Below are positions 55,560-64,000 of a stretch of DNA of 64,000 bases, one piece after another. Position numbers and translations under genes: made by a program. Every line of letters begins with the position of its first letter. Position 1 is the stretch's first letter. Under the pieces are notes generated by a model. That model was given only the letters and a program-made list of their open reading frames with translations, was not told where the DNA came from and made no database searches. Where the stretch lies: assembly GCF_018613065.1 (NCBI RefSeq), contig NZ_JAGGQW010000057.1, forward strand, positions 1 through 64,000, in the 5' to 3' direction. The DNA is from Bacillus sp. ISL-7 (GTDB lineage Bacteria; Bacillota; Bacilli; Bacillales_B; DSM-18226).

Positions 55560-55719
55560 CTATTCTTTTCTACCGCTCTCCCTATAAGTATTTTCCCATT
55601 TATTTTAGATTTCTTATTTATTAATATTCTTATTGATTAAAGACGTAATAGTAGTAATTATTTTAAAATAACCTGTCAATTATTCTTTCCTCATAATTTT
55701 GCTATTATAAATATATGTA

Positions 55720-55981
55720 TGTAAAGATTACACGGATAAAACCATTACGAATCGGGATGAACTGTTAAAGGAGTTAGTAACGGTCCGTAAGATGGCTTTG
55801 CTTTTTCAAGATTAAAGCATATTGAAGGATATGTACTGCAGGGGCTGTTGTAGTAGATCGATTGGGAAATCGGGGTGCAATCTCCATTCCGCTCCCATCT
55901 ATACGTCTTTATGGGAATGAGGAAAAGCTAGTTACTGCCTTCCTCAAAACATGTCAAAGTATTAATCGACACTTTGAGTGA
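55720..55981 (+). pseudogene. C-terminal remnant of an IclR-family regulator
   Basis: Frame one reads YTDKTITNRDELLKELVTVRK and ends at a TAA; a second frame continues GAVVVDRLGNRGAISIPLPSIR, then KLVTAFLKTCQSINRHFE. The AVVVDRLGN-x-GAISI and C-terminal helix are those of the IclR effector domain. The DNA-binding part is missing. It may once have controlled the decayed genes next to it. Confidence 0.6.
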
Positions 55982-55985
55982 AAAT

Positions 55986-56025
55986 AAAAAGAAAGGCGCT
56001 GGGATATCCAAGCGCCTTTCTTTTT
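55986..56025 (-). terminator. terminator of azoR
   Basis: AAAAAGAAAGGCGCT and AGCGCCTTTCTTTTT pair perfectly over 15 bases around GGGATATCCA. Confidence 0.9.
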
Positions 56026-56038
56026 GTTTACTTCACTC

Positions 56039-56671
56039 TTATACTGCTACAGGTGATAACTTCTTTGCAGCTTCTTTTACTTTCTCTAATCCTTCAGCTA
56101 TAATCGTTTCAGCTTGAGCTGGCATTGCAGCATGACCTTCAATAATAACTTCGTCTACGATTTCCATACCGAATACGCCGCCAACCACGTTTTTAATATA
56201 AGTAGCAGACATTTCCATTGGTGCTGCTTCCGGTGTTGAGTAAACGCCGCCGCGTGCACTTAGGATAATCGCTTTTTTGTGTGTCATTAATTGTACAGCT
56301 TGACCATTTTCATCGTACTTGAAAGTGAAACCAGCTTGATATACATAATCAATGAACGTTTGTAATGGTGCTGGGATTGTTAAGTTCCATAATGGGAATG
56401 CAAATACAACTAAGTCAGCAGCCGTAAGAGCGTCCATTGCTTTTTGTTTTGCAGCAAGAAGACGTTTTTCTATGTCTGTCATTTCTTCGCCTGATTCAAC
56501 TTTGCCGAAAGCGTTAAATAAATCTTGGCCAAAATAAGGCATATCTTTAGCGAAAACATCGAAAGTTGTGACATTCACACCTTCTAAGTTCTCCATAAAA
56601 GTTTCATACATTTTACTTGATACAGCCTCTGAAGCTGGACGATTGTTTGCTTTAACTACTAAAACATTCAT
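56039..56671 (-). CDS. azoR: FMN-dependent NADH-azoreductase
   Basis: 210 residues of the flavodoxin-like AzoR family: N-terminal phosphate loop VVKANNRPASEAVSSKMYE, then FPLWNLTIPAPLQTFIDYV and the SARGGVYS loop that binds the FMN ring. Reduces quinones and azo dyes with NADH; in Bacillus such genes are induced by quinones and diamide. GGAG precedes the ATG. A short palindrome lies 57 bases upstream and shares its core with the hxlR operator. Confidence 0.93.
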   Translation of the reverse strand: MNVLVVKANNRPASEAVSSKMYETFMENLEGVNVTTFDVFAKDMPYFGQDLFNAFGKVESGEEMTDIEKRLLAAKQKAMDALTAADLVVFAFPLWNLTIPAPLQTFIDYVYQAGFTFKYDENGQAVQLMTHKKAIILSARGGVYSTPEAAPMEMSATYIKNVVGGVFGMEIVDEVIIEGHAAMPAQAETIIAEGLEKVKEAAKKLSPVAV

Positions 56672-56727
56672 ATATATAATTCTCCTTTTTATCCTTGATT
56701 TTATTATTTTTAAATCATATATCTCGA

Positions 56728-56744
56728 ATTAATAATATATTAAT
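56728..56744. promoter_or_regulatory. candidate operator upstream of azoR
   Basis: ATTAATA-ATA-TATTAAT, a perfect 7-base inverted repeat. ATTAATAATA is also the core of the repeat at the hxlR promoter (53276-53307). Confidence 0.45.
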
Positions 56745-57061
56745 CTAGTATTCTTGTCAATAAAACACTCATACTAGAAATTTCCGAATTTAGATTCTAA
56801 CTTTAAATTTGAGTTGATTTCTCGTTTCTTTGGCTAAATATAAGCAGGATCTGCATGAGCGTAAAAGGTCAAAAGAATAAAAAAGCTATCAATATTGAGT
56901 AGTATAACAAGGAGAGTTCATCTGTGAGAGGATGGAACTCCCGAATTTTTATAAATAGAATAGATTATTTTCCTATTTTTTATAAAAGTATAAAAAAAAC
57001 ACAAATAAACCTGAAAAATTCCCCTATTCGCTAGAATATTAAGAATTGTACAATTACTATA

Positions 57062-57075
57062 TGAAAGCGTTCTCT
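57062..57075 (+). promoter_or_regulatory. catabolite-responsive element (cre)
   Basis: TGAAAGCGTTCTCT matches the cre consensus TGNAANCGNWNNCW at every fixed position, 47 bases before the start of the GH3 gene. CcpA would repress or adjust it during sugar growth. The rest of 56745-57061 holds only an unexplained hairpin near 56911-56940 (GGAGAGTTCATC / GGATGGAACTCC). Confidence 0.7.
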
Positions 57076-57121
57076 TATGCGTTTTTTTGCAGCACTTTAA
57101 TTGAAAAGGGGGAAGAAAAAA

Positions 57122-59335
57122 ATGGCTTCAATATCTTCAAAAATCAGAAAAAAATCTTCAAAACTAAGAAAAACAGTCTTGACAAGTGCTCTTTCTTTAT
57201 CGCTGTTGGCTCCAGTCATGGTTCCACAGGTAAACGCAAATGGAAATGAAGACTTAGGGTATGTAGACCCAACTGCGACTAATCCTGGAAACTCAGGGGC
57301 AGACACAGTGACTTATCGTGTACAAGCTGACCCGGCTACTGGGCAACCGGAAATCGAAGCAGCAAAGAAAGGTGTCCTTAAAGTCGATGGCAAGCAGTTT
57401 AGAGATTTGGATGGGGACAAGGGCTTAGATACATACGAAGACTGGAGATTACCTGTTGATAAGCGGGTAGCCGATCTAGTATCAAAGATGACACTTGCCG
57501 AAAAAGCAGGATTAATGTTGATTAACACACACACTCCAATTACAAATCCAGCAGATGGCAGATATGTAAAAGTTGATGATTCGATGATTGTCGGCAAAAA
57601 CATGCGCTACGTTATCTTCCGTCAAACACCAACTGTAGATGTGATAGCAAAATATACGAATCAACTGCAAGAACTTGGTGAGGCATCAAGATTAGGGATC
57701 CCGGTTGTTGTTACTTCGAACCCACGGAACCATGCCTCCACAGATTACACTAATATTGCTGCGAGTGAGGGACAACATTCTTTTTGGCCGGGACCATTAG
57801 GTTTTGCAGCAGCTGGTGACACGGAAGCTGTAAATGAATTCTCTGAAATCGCTGCGAAGGAATGGAGAGCTGCCGGAATTCGCAAAGTCTATGGGTATAC
57901 GGCAGATATCGCTACAGACCCACTATGGGCAAGAATTGAAGATACATTCGGTGAGGATCCTAAAGTTGCTTCAGAGATGATATATAACGTTATCAAAGGA
58001 TTCCAAGGTGAGAAACTTGGTAAAGACAGTGTTGCAATAACCGTAAAGCATTTCCCTGGTGGCGGAGCACGTGATAATGGTTTGGACCCTCATTTTGTGG
58101 AAGGTAAATTCAATCCATATCCGACTGAAGGAAGTCTGCTTAAGTATCACATTCCTCCTTTCGAGTCAGCTATCGCAGCGGATGTATCGTCTATTATGCC
58201 TTATTACGCCTATCCAAGCAATGATAGTGCAGATCAAGGATTACCATGGTACAGTGAAGATCAGCAATTTGAAGAAGTTGGCTTTGCATTAAACAAAGCA
58301 ATCTTAACAGATTTCTTACGTGACAGACTTGGTTTCAAAGGATATGTTAACTCCGATACGGGTGCTGTTGGAAATAATGCTTGGGGTGCCGAAGCTTTAA
58401 CAGCTGTAGAAAAAGTGGCGAAAGCAATAAATGCAGGGACAGATATTATTTCTGGATCATCTGATCCGACTCTTATAACCAAAGCCGTTGAACAAGGCAT
58501 TCTTACTGAGGATGAAGTTAACAAATCCGTTACTCTATTGCTAACAGAAATGATGAATTTAGGCTTATTTGAAGACCCATATGTAGATCCACAAAATGCT
58601 ATTGATGTGGTAGATAATCCAGAAGTACAGCAACTAGCAGATAAAGCACATCGTAAGTCAATTGTTCTTTTACGTAATGATAAAAATCTATTGCCTTTAA
58701 AAGATGCAAAGCTTAAAGACGTAAAACTTTACGTCGAGATGTTCCCTGGTGGAACCGATGGAGCAAGCACTAAGGGATTAATCGAGACGATTAAAAAGCA
58801 CGATCCTTCTATTACAATTACGAATAATCTTGAAGAGGCTACACATGCTTATGTTTATGTTAAACCAGTTCAGTCAAACTGGGATAATAATCCAAGAATC
58901 ACTGTAGGCCCTGAAACAGGAATCAATAATGTCGATAGAATTATCGATATTCAAAAAACGATTCCGACTATCACTGCTGTAAATATGACCAATCCATGGG
59001 TACTTGATGAAATTGAACCAAATGCAGCCGCATTAATCGGCACTTTTGGTACAAAAGTTGAGGCTATTGTTGATGTTATTCGCGGTGAATTTAATCCTAT
59101 TGGAAAACTTCCATTCGCGCTTCCTGCTAGTATGACAGCAGTTGACAACGAAGTCGGAGATGTTCCTAGTTTTGCACCAGAAGAAGATCCTGCATATGCT
59201 TATGTGAATAAATCTGGTAACGCATATAAGTATGGGTTTGGTCTTTCCTACAATCAAGGTAAAGCGATAGGAAAACCTGATCATGGTGGCGAAACAGGAA
59301 AACCTGCTCATGCCGAAAAATCCTCAAAAGAATAA
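57122..59335 (+). CDS. secreted glycoside hydrolase family 3 protein
   Basis: 737 residues. A long positively charged signal peptide (KIRKKSSKLRKTVL, hydrophobic core, cleavage likely after VNANG), then the GH3 barrel and alpha/beta domains: KMTLAEKAGLM, VTVKHFPGGG, GFKGYVNSDTGAV with the nucleophile Asp in NSDTG, and a C-terminal domain KSIVLLRNDKNLLPL. Family 3 enzymes remove glucose, xylose or GlcNAc units. AAAGGGGGAAG lies before ATG 57122; an upstream in-frame TTG at 57101 is less likely. A cre site precedes it, so a role in polysaccharide use fits. Confidence 0.9.
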   Translation: MASISSKIRKKSSKLRKTVLTSALSLSLLAPVMVPQVNANGNEDLGYVDPTATNPGNSGADTVTYRVQADPATGQPEIEAAKKGVLKVDGKQFRDLDGDKGLDTYEDWRLPVDKRVADLVSKMTLAEKAGLMLINTHTPITNPADGRYVKVDDSMIVGKNMRYVIFRQTPTVDVIAKYTNQLQELGEASRLGIPVVVTSNPRNHASTDYTNIAASEGQHSFWPGPLGFAAAGDTEAVNEFSEIAAKEWRAAGIRKVYGYTADIATDPLWARIEDTFGEDPKVASEMIYNVIKGFQGEKLGKDSVAITVKHFPGGGARDNGLDPHFVEGKFNPYPTEGSLLKYHIPPFESAIAADVSSIMPYYAYPSNDSADQGLPWYSEDQQFEEVGFALNKAILTDFLRDRLGFKGYVNSDTGAVGNNAWGAEALTAVEKVAKAINAGTDIISGSSDPTLITKAVEQGILTEDEVNKSVTLLLTEMMNLGLFEDPYVDPQNAIDVVDNPEVQQLADKAHRKSIVLLRNDKNLLPLKDAKLKDVKLYVEMFPGGTDGASTKGLIETIKKHDPSITITNNLEEATHAYVYVKPVQSNWDNNPRITVGPETGINNVDRIIDIQKTIPTITAVNMTNPWVLDEIEPNAAALIGTFGTKVEAIVDVIRGEFNPIGKLPFALPASMTAVDNEVGDVPSFAPEEDPAYAYVNKSGNAYKYGFGLSYNQGKAIGKPDHGGETGKPAHAEKSSKE

Positions 59336-59741
59336 AAAAGCCGAAAAATATATTACAATTAATTGCAAAAGCTAAATAGTTTGACCCATATAAAAAAGTC
59401 TGATGGAATGATTATCCCATCAGACTTTTTATATTCATTCAACTTAATAGATTCATCATTGAGTCGGATTTTGCTTCAAGGGTGAAAAATCACAATTACT
59501 CTCCATGCAGAAATTCCTCCAAATATTTTTTGGCTAATGACTTATTCCTATATTTTTATTTACTATTACAAATTAGAAATAGTAATATTTGTTGTTTAAT
59601 AATTATAGTTGGACATTTACTGAAAATTTTCATGCAACTTTGATTGATTTATTCGCCTAAATTTACTATAATATATTTAAGTTACTTAAAGTATACATGT
59701 TACTTTTTATATACATTAATATTAGAAGCGAGGTAAGGAAA
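59336..59741. other. intergenic region downstream of the GH3 gene
   Basis: 406 bases: the GH3 terminator and the promoter of the 59742 gene (GAGGTAAGG ribosome site). No other gene or remnant was recognised. Confidence 0.4.
59392..59430 (+). terminator. terminator of the GH3 gene
   Basis: AAAAAGTCTGATGG and CCATCAGACTTTTT pair perfectly; the loop is GAATGATTAT or similar. Confidence 0.88.
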
Positions 59742-60236
59742 ATGAATATGTTAGAATCAAAAGTAATTCAAACTAGATTTGAAAAAGAAATCTTTATAGA
59801 AGAAAAATCAAACATTGAAATTAACGAGTTTCGTACTCTTGATAAGAACACTCCTTTTTATGAATTTATGGTAGGACTTGATTTAATTCGAATTAGGGAT
59901 AATGAGTATTATGGAAATAAAAAAAGTTACGTTAATATAAAAATTTCAGAAGATTTACAATCTCTTTTTGTAATAGAGGCTGATGTTCAAAGCCTTTTTG
60001 CCATCAAAAACAAACAAGAAAAGGAAGCAGTAATAGAATTAATTCATTATTTATTGGTTGATTCACAAACTTTTAAACAAGTTCTCTCAGAAATGATAGG
60101 TACCCTAAAGAGAGAGAATGTTGTTAATGTATTTGAAGTCAAGGAAGCAAACGCTAAGCTGGCTGTGCTAGAAAGATTATTAAACGTTAGTAATGAGGAT
60201 ATAAAATTCATGATTAGAATGGAAAATATAGCTTAG
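59742..60236 (+). CDS. hypothetical protein, 164 residues
   Basis: Mostly helical in the second half (KEAVIELIHYLLVDSQTFKQVLSEM; ANAKLAVLERLLN), beta-rich in the first. No signal or membrane segment. ATG 59742 has GAGGTAAGG upstream; a longer start at 59697 lacks one. No family recognised and no operon partner; a terminator follows. Confidence 0.55.
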   Translation: MNMLESKVIQTRFEKEIFIEEKSNIEINEFRTLDKNTPFYEFMVGLDLIRIRDNEYYGNKKSYVNIKISEDLQSLFVIEADVQSLFAIKNKQEKEAVIELIHYLLVDSQTFKQVLSEMIGTLKRENVVNVFEVKEANAKLAVLERLLNVSNEDIKFMIRMENIA

Positions 60237-60242
60237 TTTTAT

Positions 60243-60286
60243 AAAAAGGAGAAAAGTCCGGTTTACCTGGCTTTTCTCCTTTTTTA
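60243..60286 (+). terminator. terminator
   Basis: AAAAAGGAGAAAAG and CTTTTCTCCTTTTT with a short inner loop, then T run. Confidence 0.85.
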
Positions 60287-60369
60287 ATTGAAATAAACTA
60301 AAAAAACGGACATATTAGATGTACCTATTATGTCCATTTTTTATATATCGATATTTAGATTTTGTTTAT

Positions 60370-60512
60370 TATTTAGCAATTCTTACGATAGGTTTAAGTG
60401 TTACACCAGTTTTTGATTCTTCAAAAGCTTTGTTGATATCTTCAAAGTCGTAAAATTTTACTAATTTGTCAAATGGAAATTTGCCTTCTTTATAATATTG
60501 AATTAATTAATT
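60370..60512 (-). pseudogene. C-terminal remnant of a zinc-type alcohol dehydrogenase
   Basis: About 46 codons read [20 protein letters not shown], then [23 protein letters not shown] and a natural stop. The [35 protein letters not shown] ending is that of aryl-alcohol type dehydrogenases. The rest of the gene is absent; the remaining DNA to 60784 shows no gene. Confidence 0.7.
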
Positions 60513-60784
60513 TTGGAATGTGTAATTCTAGCACTGCCGGTGATAAGAATCGTTATAGTTCGTGTGTGAAAAGCGTTAGTTCACTAGTGATGATAGGATT
60601 CATTCACAAACACCATCCTTTCTCGTAAACTTCTTACGATAAGCATAGCGTTTTTTCATTTTGAGGATATGATTTTAACTTCGCTTGATGGGCATGTGAC
60701 GCTAATCCCATCTAGAGATTTAAAATGTCATCATTTTATACTTTTTAAGGTATTTTTAAATGAACGATTTAGTGGAATATCCAG

Positions 60785-62254
60785 CTACGAGCCTTTGTTA
60801 AACAGGGTATCGATGACCCCGTTTGTCCGTTGCTGTGCCTTCTTGGCAAAGAAGAGATTGAGCACAAGGACTACAATGATGTTTACAATTAAGCCCAAGA
60901 AGCCTTCATAAAAACCAAAAGAATATCCGGTTGTGTAAATAATAATAATCGTTACCAGCCCCGCAAGGAATCCAGTTAATGCGGCTTCTTTAGAAAGATT
61001 CCTCCAAAAAACGCTAAAAACAATGGCCGGGAAGGATTGGACAATGCCAGATACCCCCATCAACTGCAAGGATACTAACGCACTCGGAATAAGGAGTCCC
61101 AATATTAATGCCAAGCCCATGACTACAAATACCATATAACGGGTGACCATCGTTAGTCTGCCTGAAGATGAATTCGGATTTATCAGGTCCCGATAAATAT
61201 TGTTGGCAAATAGATTGGAAGCACCAATCGCCATAAGTGAGCAAGGAACTAAGGAGGCTAAAGCAATCGTTGCATAGGCAAGTCCTTGGACAACCCCTCC
61301 ATAGGATTCTTGAATCAACGAAAGAAAGGCGATCCTTGGATCGGTACCCTTAGGAATCACAAGAAAGGCAGTAATTCCAAGGAAAGTAACCAACATTAAA
61401 ACGATATTGTAAAAAGGAAGAACAATGGCATTTATTCGAAGGGAATTCCCATCTTTGGAACTAAAGATTCCCGTTGCGGTATGCGGCCACATAAACAAAG
61501 CTAAAGCAGAAATAAGGGCAGCTGATGAAAACCATGGAATCCCTTGTTTCCCAGTAACTGGTATCGTTAACATTTCTGGTGCTTGTTGAATAGCCGTTCT
61601 GACCATACCGCCCCAGCTGCCAAAATGTATAATAGGAAGAGATACAACTAGAAACAGCATAATGACCCAAACAAGAATATCTTTAATAATCGCCGTATAG
61701 GTAGGTGCCTTAATTCCACTAAAAAATGTATAAAGTGCTACCAACAGAAAGGAGACAATGACCAAGAAAGTGACATTAATATATCCTGTTCCTGCAAACG
61801 TTAACGTATCAATTATGCCGCTTAACTGCAAATCAATGTACGGGATGAGCATGAGAACCCCGTTAATAGCAACTAAAGTTGAAAATAACTTACTATCAAA
61901 TCGTCCTTTAACATAATCTGCAAGGGTCATTAAGTTATGGACCTTTGCAACCTTCCAAATTTTCGGAAGAAAATAGTAAGCAAGTGGATAGGCTAAAACA
62001 ACATAAGGAGTAGCGAAGAAAGCAATACTTCCGCCTTTATAAGCTTGGCTTGTAAGTCCAAGGAATGTATAAGCTGTATAAATATCTGCTCCAACTAAAA
62101 ACCAGACAAATAATCCCCCTAAGCGACGTCCGCCAACCGACCATTCTTCTACAGAACTACGGGATGTTTTATTGCGTCCTGCCATAAATCCAATCAATAC
62201 GACGATCAAAACGATTACGGAAGTAATCAAAAGTGCTGTTAAATTCCCCTTCAT
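60785..62254 (-). CDS. sodium:solute symporter, YhjB-like
   Basis: 489 residues, 13 predicted helices, SSS family. SVGGRRLGGLFVWFLVGADIYTAYTFLG is the Na-site helix 1 region and YVVLAYPLAYYFLP, then PAIVFSVFWRN are family blocks. The overlap with a 67-residue DUF3311 gene is the B. subtilis yhjC-yhjB arrangement. Likely imports a small organic acid or similar metabolite with sodium. AAAGGAGG precedes the ATG. Confidence 0.88.
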   Translation of the reverse strand: MKGNLTALLITSVIVLIVVLIGFMAGRNKTSRSSVEEWSVGGRRLGGLFVWFLVGADIYTAYTFLGLTSQAYKGGSIAFFATPYVVLAYPLAYYFLPKIWKVAKVHNLMTLADYVKGRFDSKLFSTLVAINGVLMLIPYIDLQLSGIIDTLTFAGTGYINVTFLVIVSFLLVALYTFFSGIKAPTYTAIIKDILVWVIMLFLVVSLPIIHFGSWGGMVRTAIQQAPEMLTIPVTGKQGIPWFSSAALISALALFMWPHTATGIFSSKDGNSLRINAIVLPFYNIVLMLVTFLGITAFLVIPKGTDPRIAFLSLIQESYGGVVQGLAYATIALASLVPCSLMAIGASNLFANNIYRDLINPNSSSGRLTMVTRYMVFVVMGLALILGLLIPSALVSLQLMGVSGIVQSFPAIVFSVFWRNLSKEAALTGFLAGLVTIIIIYTTGYSFGFYEGFLGLIVNIIVVLVLNLFFAKKAQQRTNGVIDTLFNKGS

Positions 62255-62454
62255 TCTTCAAAGCCTCCTTTTGACTTTTGAATCAAATAGACCCCATATG
62301 TACACACAGGGGTTAGTATCATCCAAATTAATAACCAAAAATGGAGAAAAGGAAATCCAATTATGATCGGATAAATATGGTTAACCCATGGTATAACTAA
62401 TAATTGAGCAACAAACGGGATCACTGTTAACAAAACAACTAGTATTTTTTCCAA
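62251..62454 (-). CDS. DUF3311 protein, YhjC-like
   Basis: 67 residues, two membrane helices, with PWVNHIYPIIIGFPFLHFWLLIWM as the DUF3311 core. Start is taken at TTG 62454 because AGGAG lies 8 bases upstream; the ATG at 62487 lies outside the family length. Overlaps the symporter gene by 4 bases, so it is presumably a small subunit or assembly partner of the symporter. Confidence 0.85.
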   Translation of the reverse strand: MEKILVVLLTVIPFVAQLLVIPWVNHIYPIIIGFPFLHFWLLIWMILTPVCTYGVYLIQKSKGGFEE

Positions 62455-62592
62455 TCCACTCACTCCTAAAAATTTCTCAATAAACAATGAACAAATCTAG
62501 CATCTGTCAAACAGAAATATTTATTCAAAAATACTGTATTAGGGTAGCGTCAGGAAAATGGGGATTTACAACGTTAAGGAAATTTCAATATT

Positions 62593-62638
62593 AAAAAGCC
62601 TAATTTCTCAAACATTAAATTGAGAAATTAGGCTTTTT
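62593..62638. terminator. perfect 18-bp hairpin terminator
   Basis: AAAAAGCCTAATTTCTCA and its exact complement around ACATTAAAT or similar. It lies between two leftward units. Confidence 0.9.
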
Positions 62639-62706
62639 CATTGCTCCATTAAAGCGCCCGATTATGGAAGGGTCTTAATACTAACCTTACATTTAATGAA
62701 TAGTGG

Positions 62707-63720
62707 TTACCTTTTTTCAACTCTTCCATCCGCATGGCGTGCGAATCTTCCTGACTCACGCTTATTTACAGGATCTGGACGGTCCCACGGCCAGCCTCCA
62801 AATTGTGTAGTTTGATAATCCTTGAATGCATCGCGAATTTCCTGCTCAGTATTCATTACAAACGGTCCATAGGAAACGACAGGTTCTTGTATCGGCTCAC
62901 CCTCTAGGAGCAGCATATAACTCTCAGATAATCCATTTGTAATCGTGATTTCCTGATCACCAGCAAGCTTTACACGATGGTAAGTTTCAATCGCTGTTTC
63001 GTCTATATTTAGTTTATCTCCCTGATAATAGTATATATTTCTCGTCATTGTCGCTGAAAATGACGGCAGGGTGAAGACTGCTTCCGGCTCCATATGAATA
63101 AGGTAGATTCCCACATGATGATTTTTATCGTTTGCCCAAGAAGCAGAGTTTGATTCTAAACTAGACTTGCCCATCACACTCCCGGCAATCAGTCTTACGG
63201 TCGTATTATGTCCACTAGCAGCCGCCGATTGTACTTCCGGTATATCCTCAGCCCATAACATTTTATATTCAGGATCAGCGAATTTATCTTTTGCAGGTAG
63301 ATTCAGCCATATCTGAAAGAATTCAAGTGGATTGCCTTTGTCCTGATGGACGAGAGGAAACATTTCAGTATGCTGGCAGCCCTTTCCTGCTGTCATCCAT
63401 TGGACATCCCCATTCCCAAATCGTCCTACGGACCCATATGAATCAAAATGATCAACAAAACCTTCAAGAACGACTGTTACCGTTTCAAAACCTCTGTGGG
63501 GATGTACAGGAAATCCCGGAACCGTTGTGCCATGATACATTCTAAAACCATCACGCAACGTAAAATCCTCTCCAAGATTTCTGCCTTCCAATGAAACGTT
63601 AGGACCCTGCTGGTCATTTCCTGATGGATACGCATCTTTATGATGTACTGTCATAAGGAACGGGTCTTCTGTCTCCCATGGAAATCCTAATTTTGGTATT
63701 TTCATGATTTTGCTATTCAC
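62707..63720 (-). CDS. pirin-family protein
   Basis: 337 residues of the double-cupin pirin family: FRMYHGTTVPGFPVHPHRGFETVTVVLEGFVDHFDSYG, then TAGKGCQHTEMF. The N-terminal metal site H-x-H...H...E (HPHRGFET, QHTE) is complete. Some pirins oxidise quercetin; others regulate. GGAG precedes the ATG. Single gene; the 63721-63912 gap shows nothing. Confidence 0.88.
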   Translation of the reverse strand: MNSKIMKIPKLGFPWETEDPFLMTVHHKDAYPSGNDQQGPNVSLEGRNLGEDFTLRDGFRMYHGTTVPGFPVHPHRGFETVTVVLEGFVDHFDSYGSVGRFGNGDVQWMTAGKGCQHTEMFPLVHQDKGNPLEFFQIWLNLPAKDKFADPEYKMLWAEDIPEVQSAAASGHNTTVRLIAGSVMGKSSLESNSASWANDKNHHVGIYLIHMEPEAVFTLPSFSATMTRNIYYYQGDKLNIDETAIETYHRVKLAGDQEITITNGLSESYMLLLEGEPIQEPVVSYGPFVMNTEQEIRDAFKDYQTTQFGGWPWDRPDPVNKRESGRFARHADGRVEKR

Positions 63721-63912
63721 TTCTATTTATCTCCTTTAAAAGTCACCCTGTTGTGGATAATCTGAAGTAACGTGATAATCAAACAACAGCCTATTTAGTC
63801 GGGCCTAATTAAAAAAATCTAAGAAAACATCGTCTTTCTTCATGTCGAAGTTACTTAGCATATTTTTTCCACTTTTCTTCGTAAATAGCTGTTTGGTTTA
63901 TTAATTTTCCTT

Positions 63913-64000
63913 TTATTCTTTTATGAATTCCTTTGTACTTCTCACTGTATCAATTGGGCGAACTAATTTTTCTATTTCTGCTCGTTTAGATTCTAAGAAT
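63913..64000 (-). CDS. partial gene at the window end (C-terminus only)
   Basis: The last 28 codons of a minus-strand gene: FLESKRAEIEKLVRPIDTVRS, TKEFIKE, then TAA. Charged and helical. Too short to identify; the rest lies outside the window. Confidence 0.4.
   Translation of the reverse strand, partial: FLESKRAEIEKLVRPIDTVRSTKEFIKE

Noticed and set aside
56911..56949. Hairpin GGAGAGTTCATC / GGATGGAACTCC followed by TTTTT between azoR and the GH3 gene, as terminator
   Set aside because: No gene upstream on the plus strand would need it; it may be a leader element, but there is no further support.

Overview
The window is AT-rich DNA from an endospore-forming member of the Bacillaceae. The evidence is a set of small acid-soluble spore protein genes (sspP, sspO, sspN, tlp), a CotM-like coat gene, a GerP-type gene, and conserved gene order: cotM-sspP-sspO-citB-yneN-sspN-tlp-yneP-yneQ-plsY-yneT-parE-parC is the Bacillus subtilis arrangement. 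Extra genes are inserted in it, notably selA. A Bacillus/Neobacillus-type organism fits; species cannot be fixed from sequence alone.

Layout. 1-6.7 kb: a truncated zinc-binding lipoprotein gene, the ycgR-ycgQ pair, small membrane genes, a YitT-family gene broken by a TAA, and an MFS exporter. 6.7-10.1 kb: an ABC importer of the phosphonate type (phnD-phnC-fused phnE), which may instead carry a selenium oxyanion. 10.3-17.6 kb: an ABC-F gene, then a partly duplicated and decayed stretch in which a GerP-like gene and the 3' end of pbuX occur twice around phage-like fragments, then the complete xpt-pbuX operon with a guanine riboswitch, attenuator and a PurR-type site. 17.7-21.7 kb: a nitronate monooxygenase-like gene and the threonine-to-glycine genes kbl-tdh. 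21.8-25.4 kb: a selenium island with selD, a SelW/Rdx-type gene and selA. Both selD and selW carry an in-frame TGA exactly where the family has a catalytic Cys, each followed by a SECIS-like hairpin. 25.4-46.6 kb: the conserved core with citB, an attenuator-controlled ABC-F gene, mtnA, yneN, spore genes, a SpoVK-like double AAA+ ATPase, plsY and topoisomerase IV. 46.7-51.3 kb: a secreted protein and a two-subunit ABC exporter. 51.4-56 kb: a XerS-like recombinase flanked by related TTACRTAAT repeats, an HxlR regulator with a large inverted repeat at its promoter, and a graveyard of gene fragments (SnoaL-like, an AhpD-like gene with a CPYU motif, several Gfo/Idh/MocA pieces, IclR) around an apparently intact ferredoxin gene. 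56-64 kb: azoreductase, a secreted family 3 glycoside hydrolase with a cre site, a permease pair like yhjB/yhjC, and a pirin.

How the genes work together. The clearest new biology is the selenocysteine set. SelD makes selenophosphate, SelA charges tRNA(Sec), and three CxxU or GUGCK sites (SelD, SelW-like, AhpD-like fragment) would be the recoded targets. selB and selC are not in the window and must lie elsewhere if the system is live. The second notable element is the leader of the ABC-F gene at 29531. It has a strong promoter, a possible 14-codon leader ORF, a terminator directly before the start codon, and a 12-base upstream segment perfectly complementary to the terminator stem and loop. 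The window also shows much gene decay: nonsense, homopolymer frameshift, internal deletion and partial duplication.
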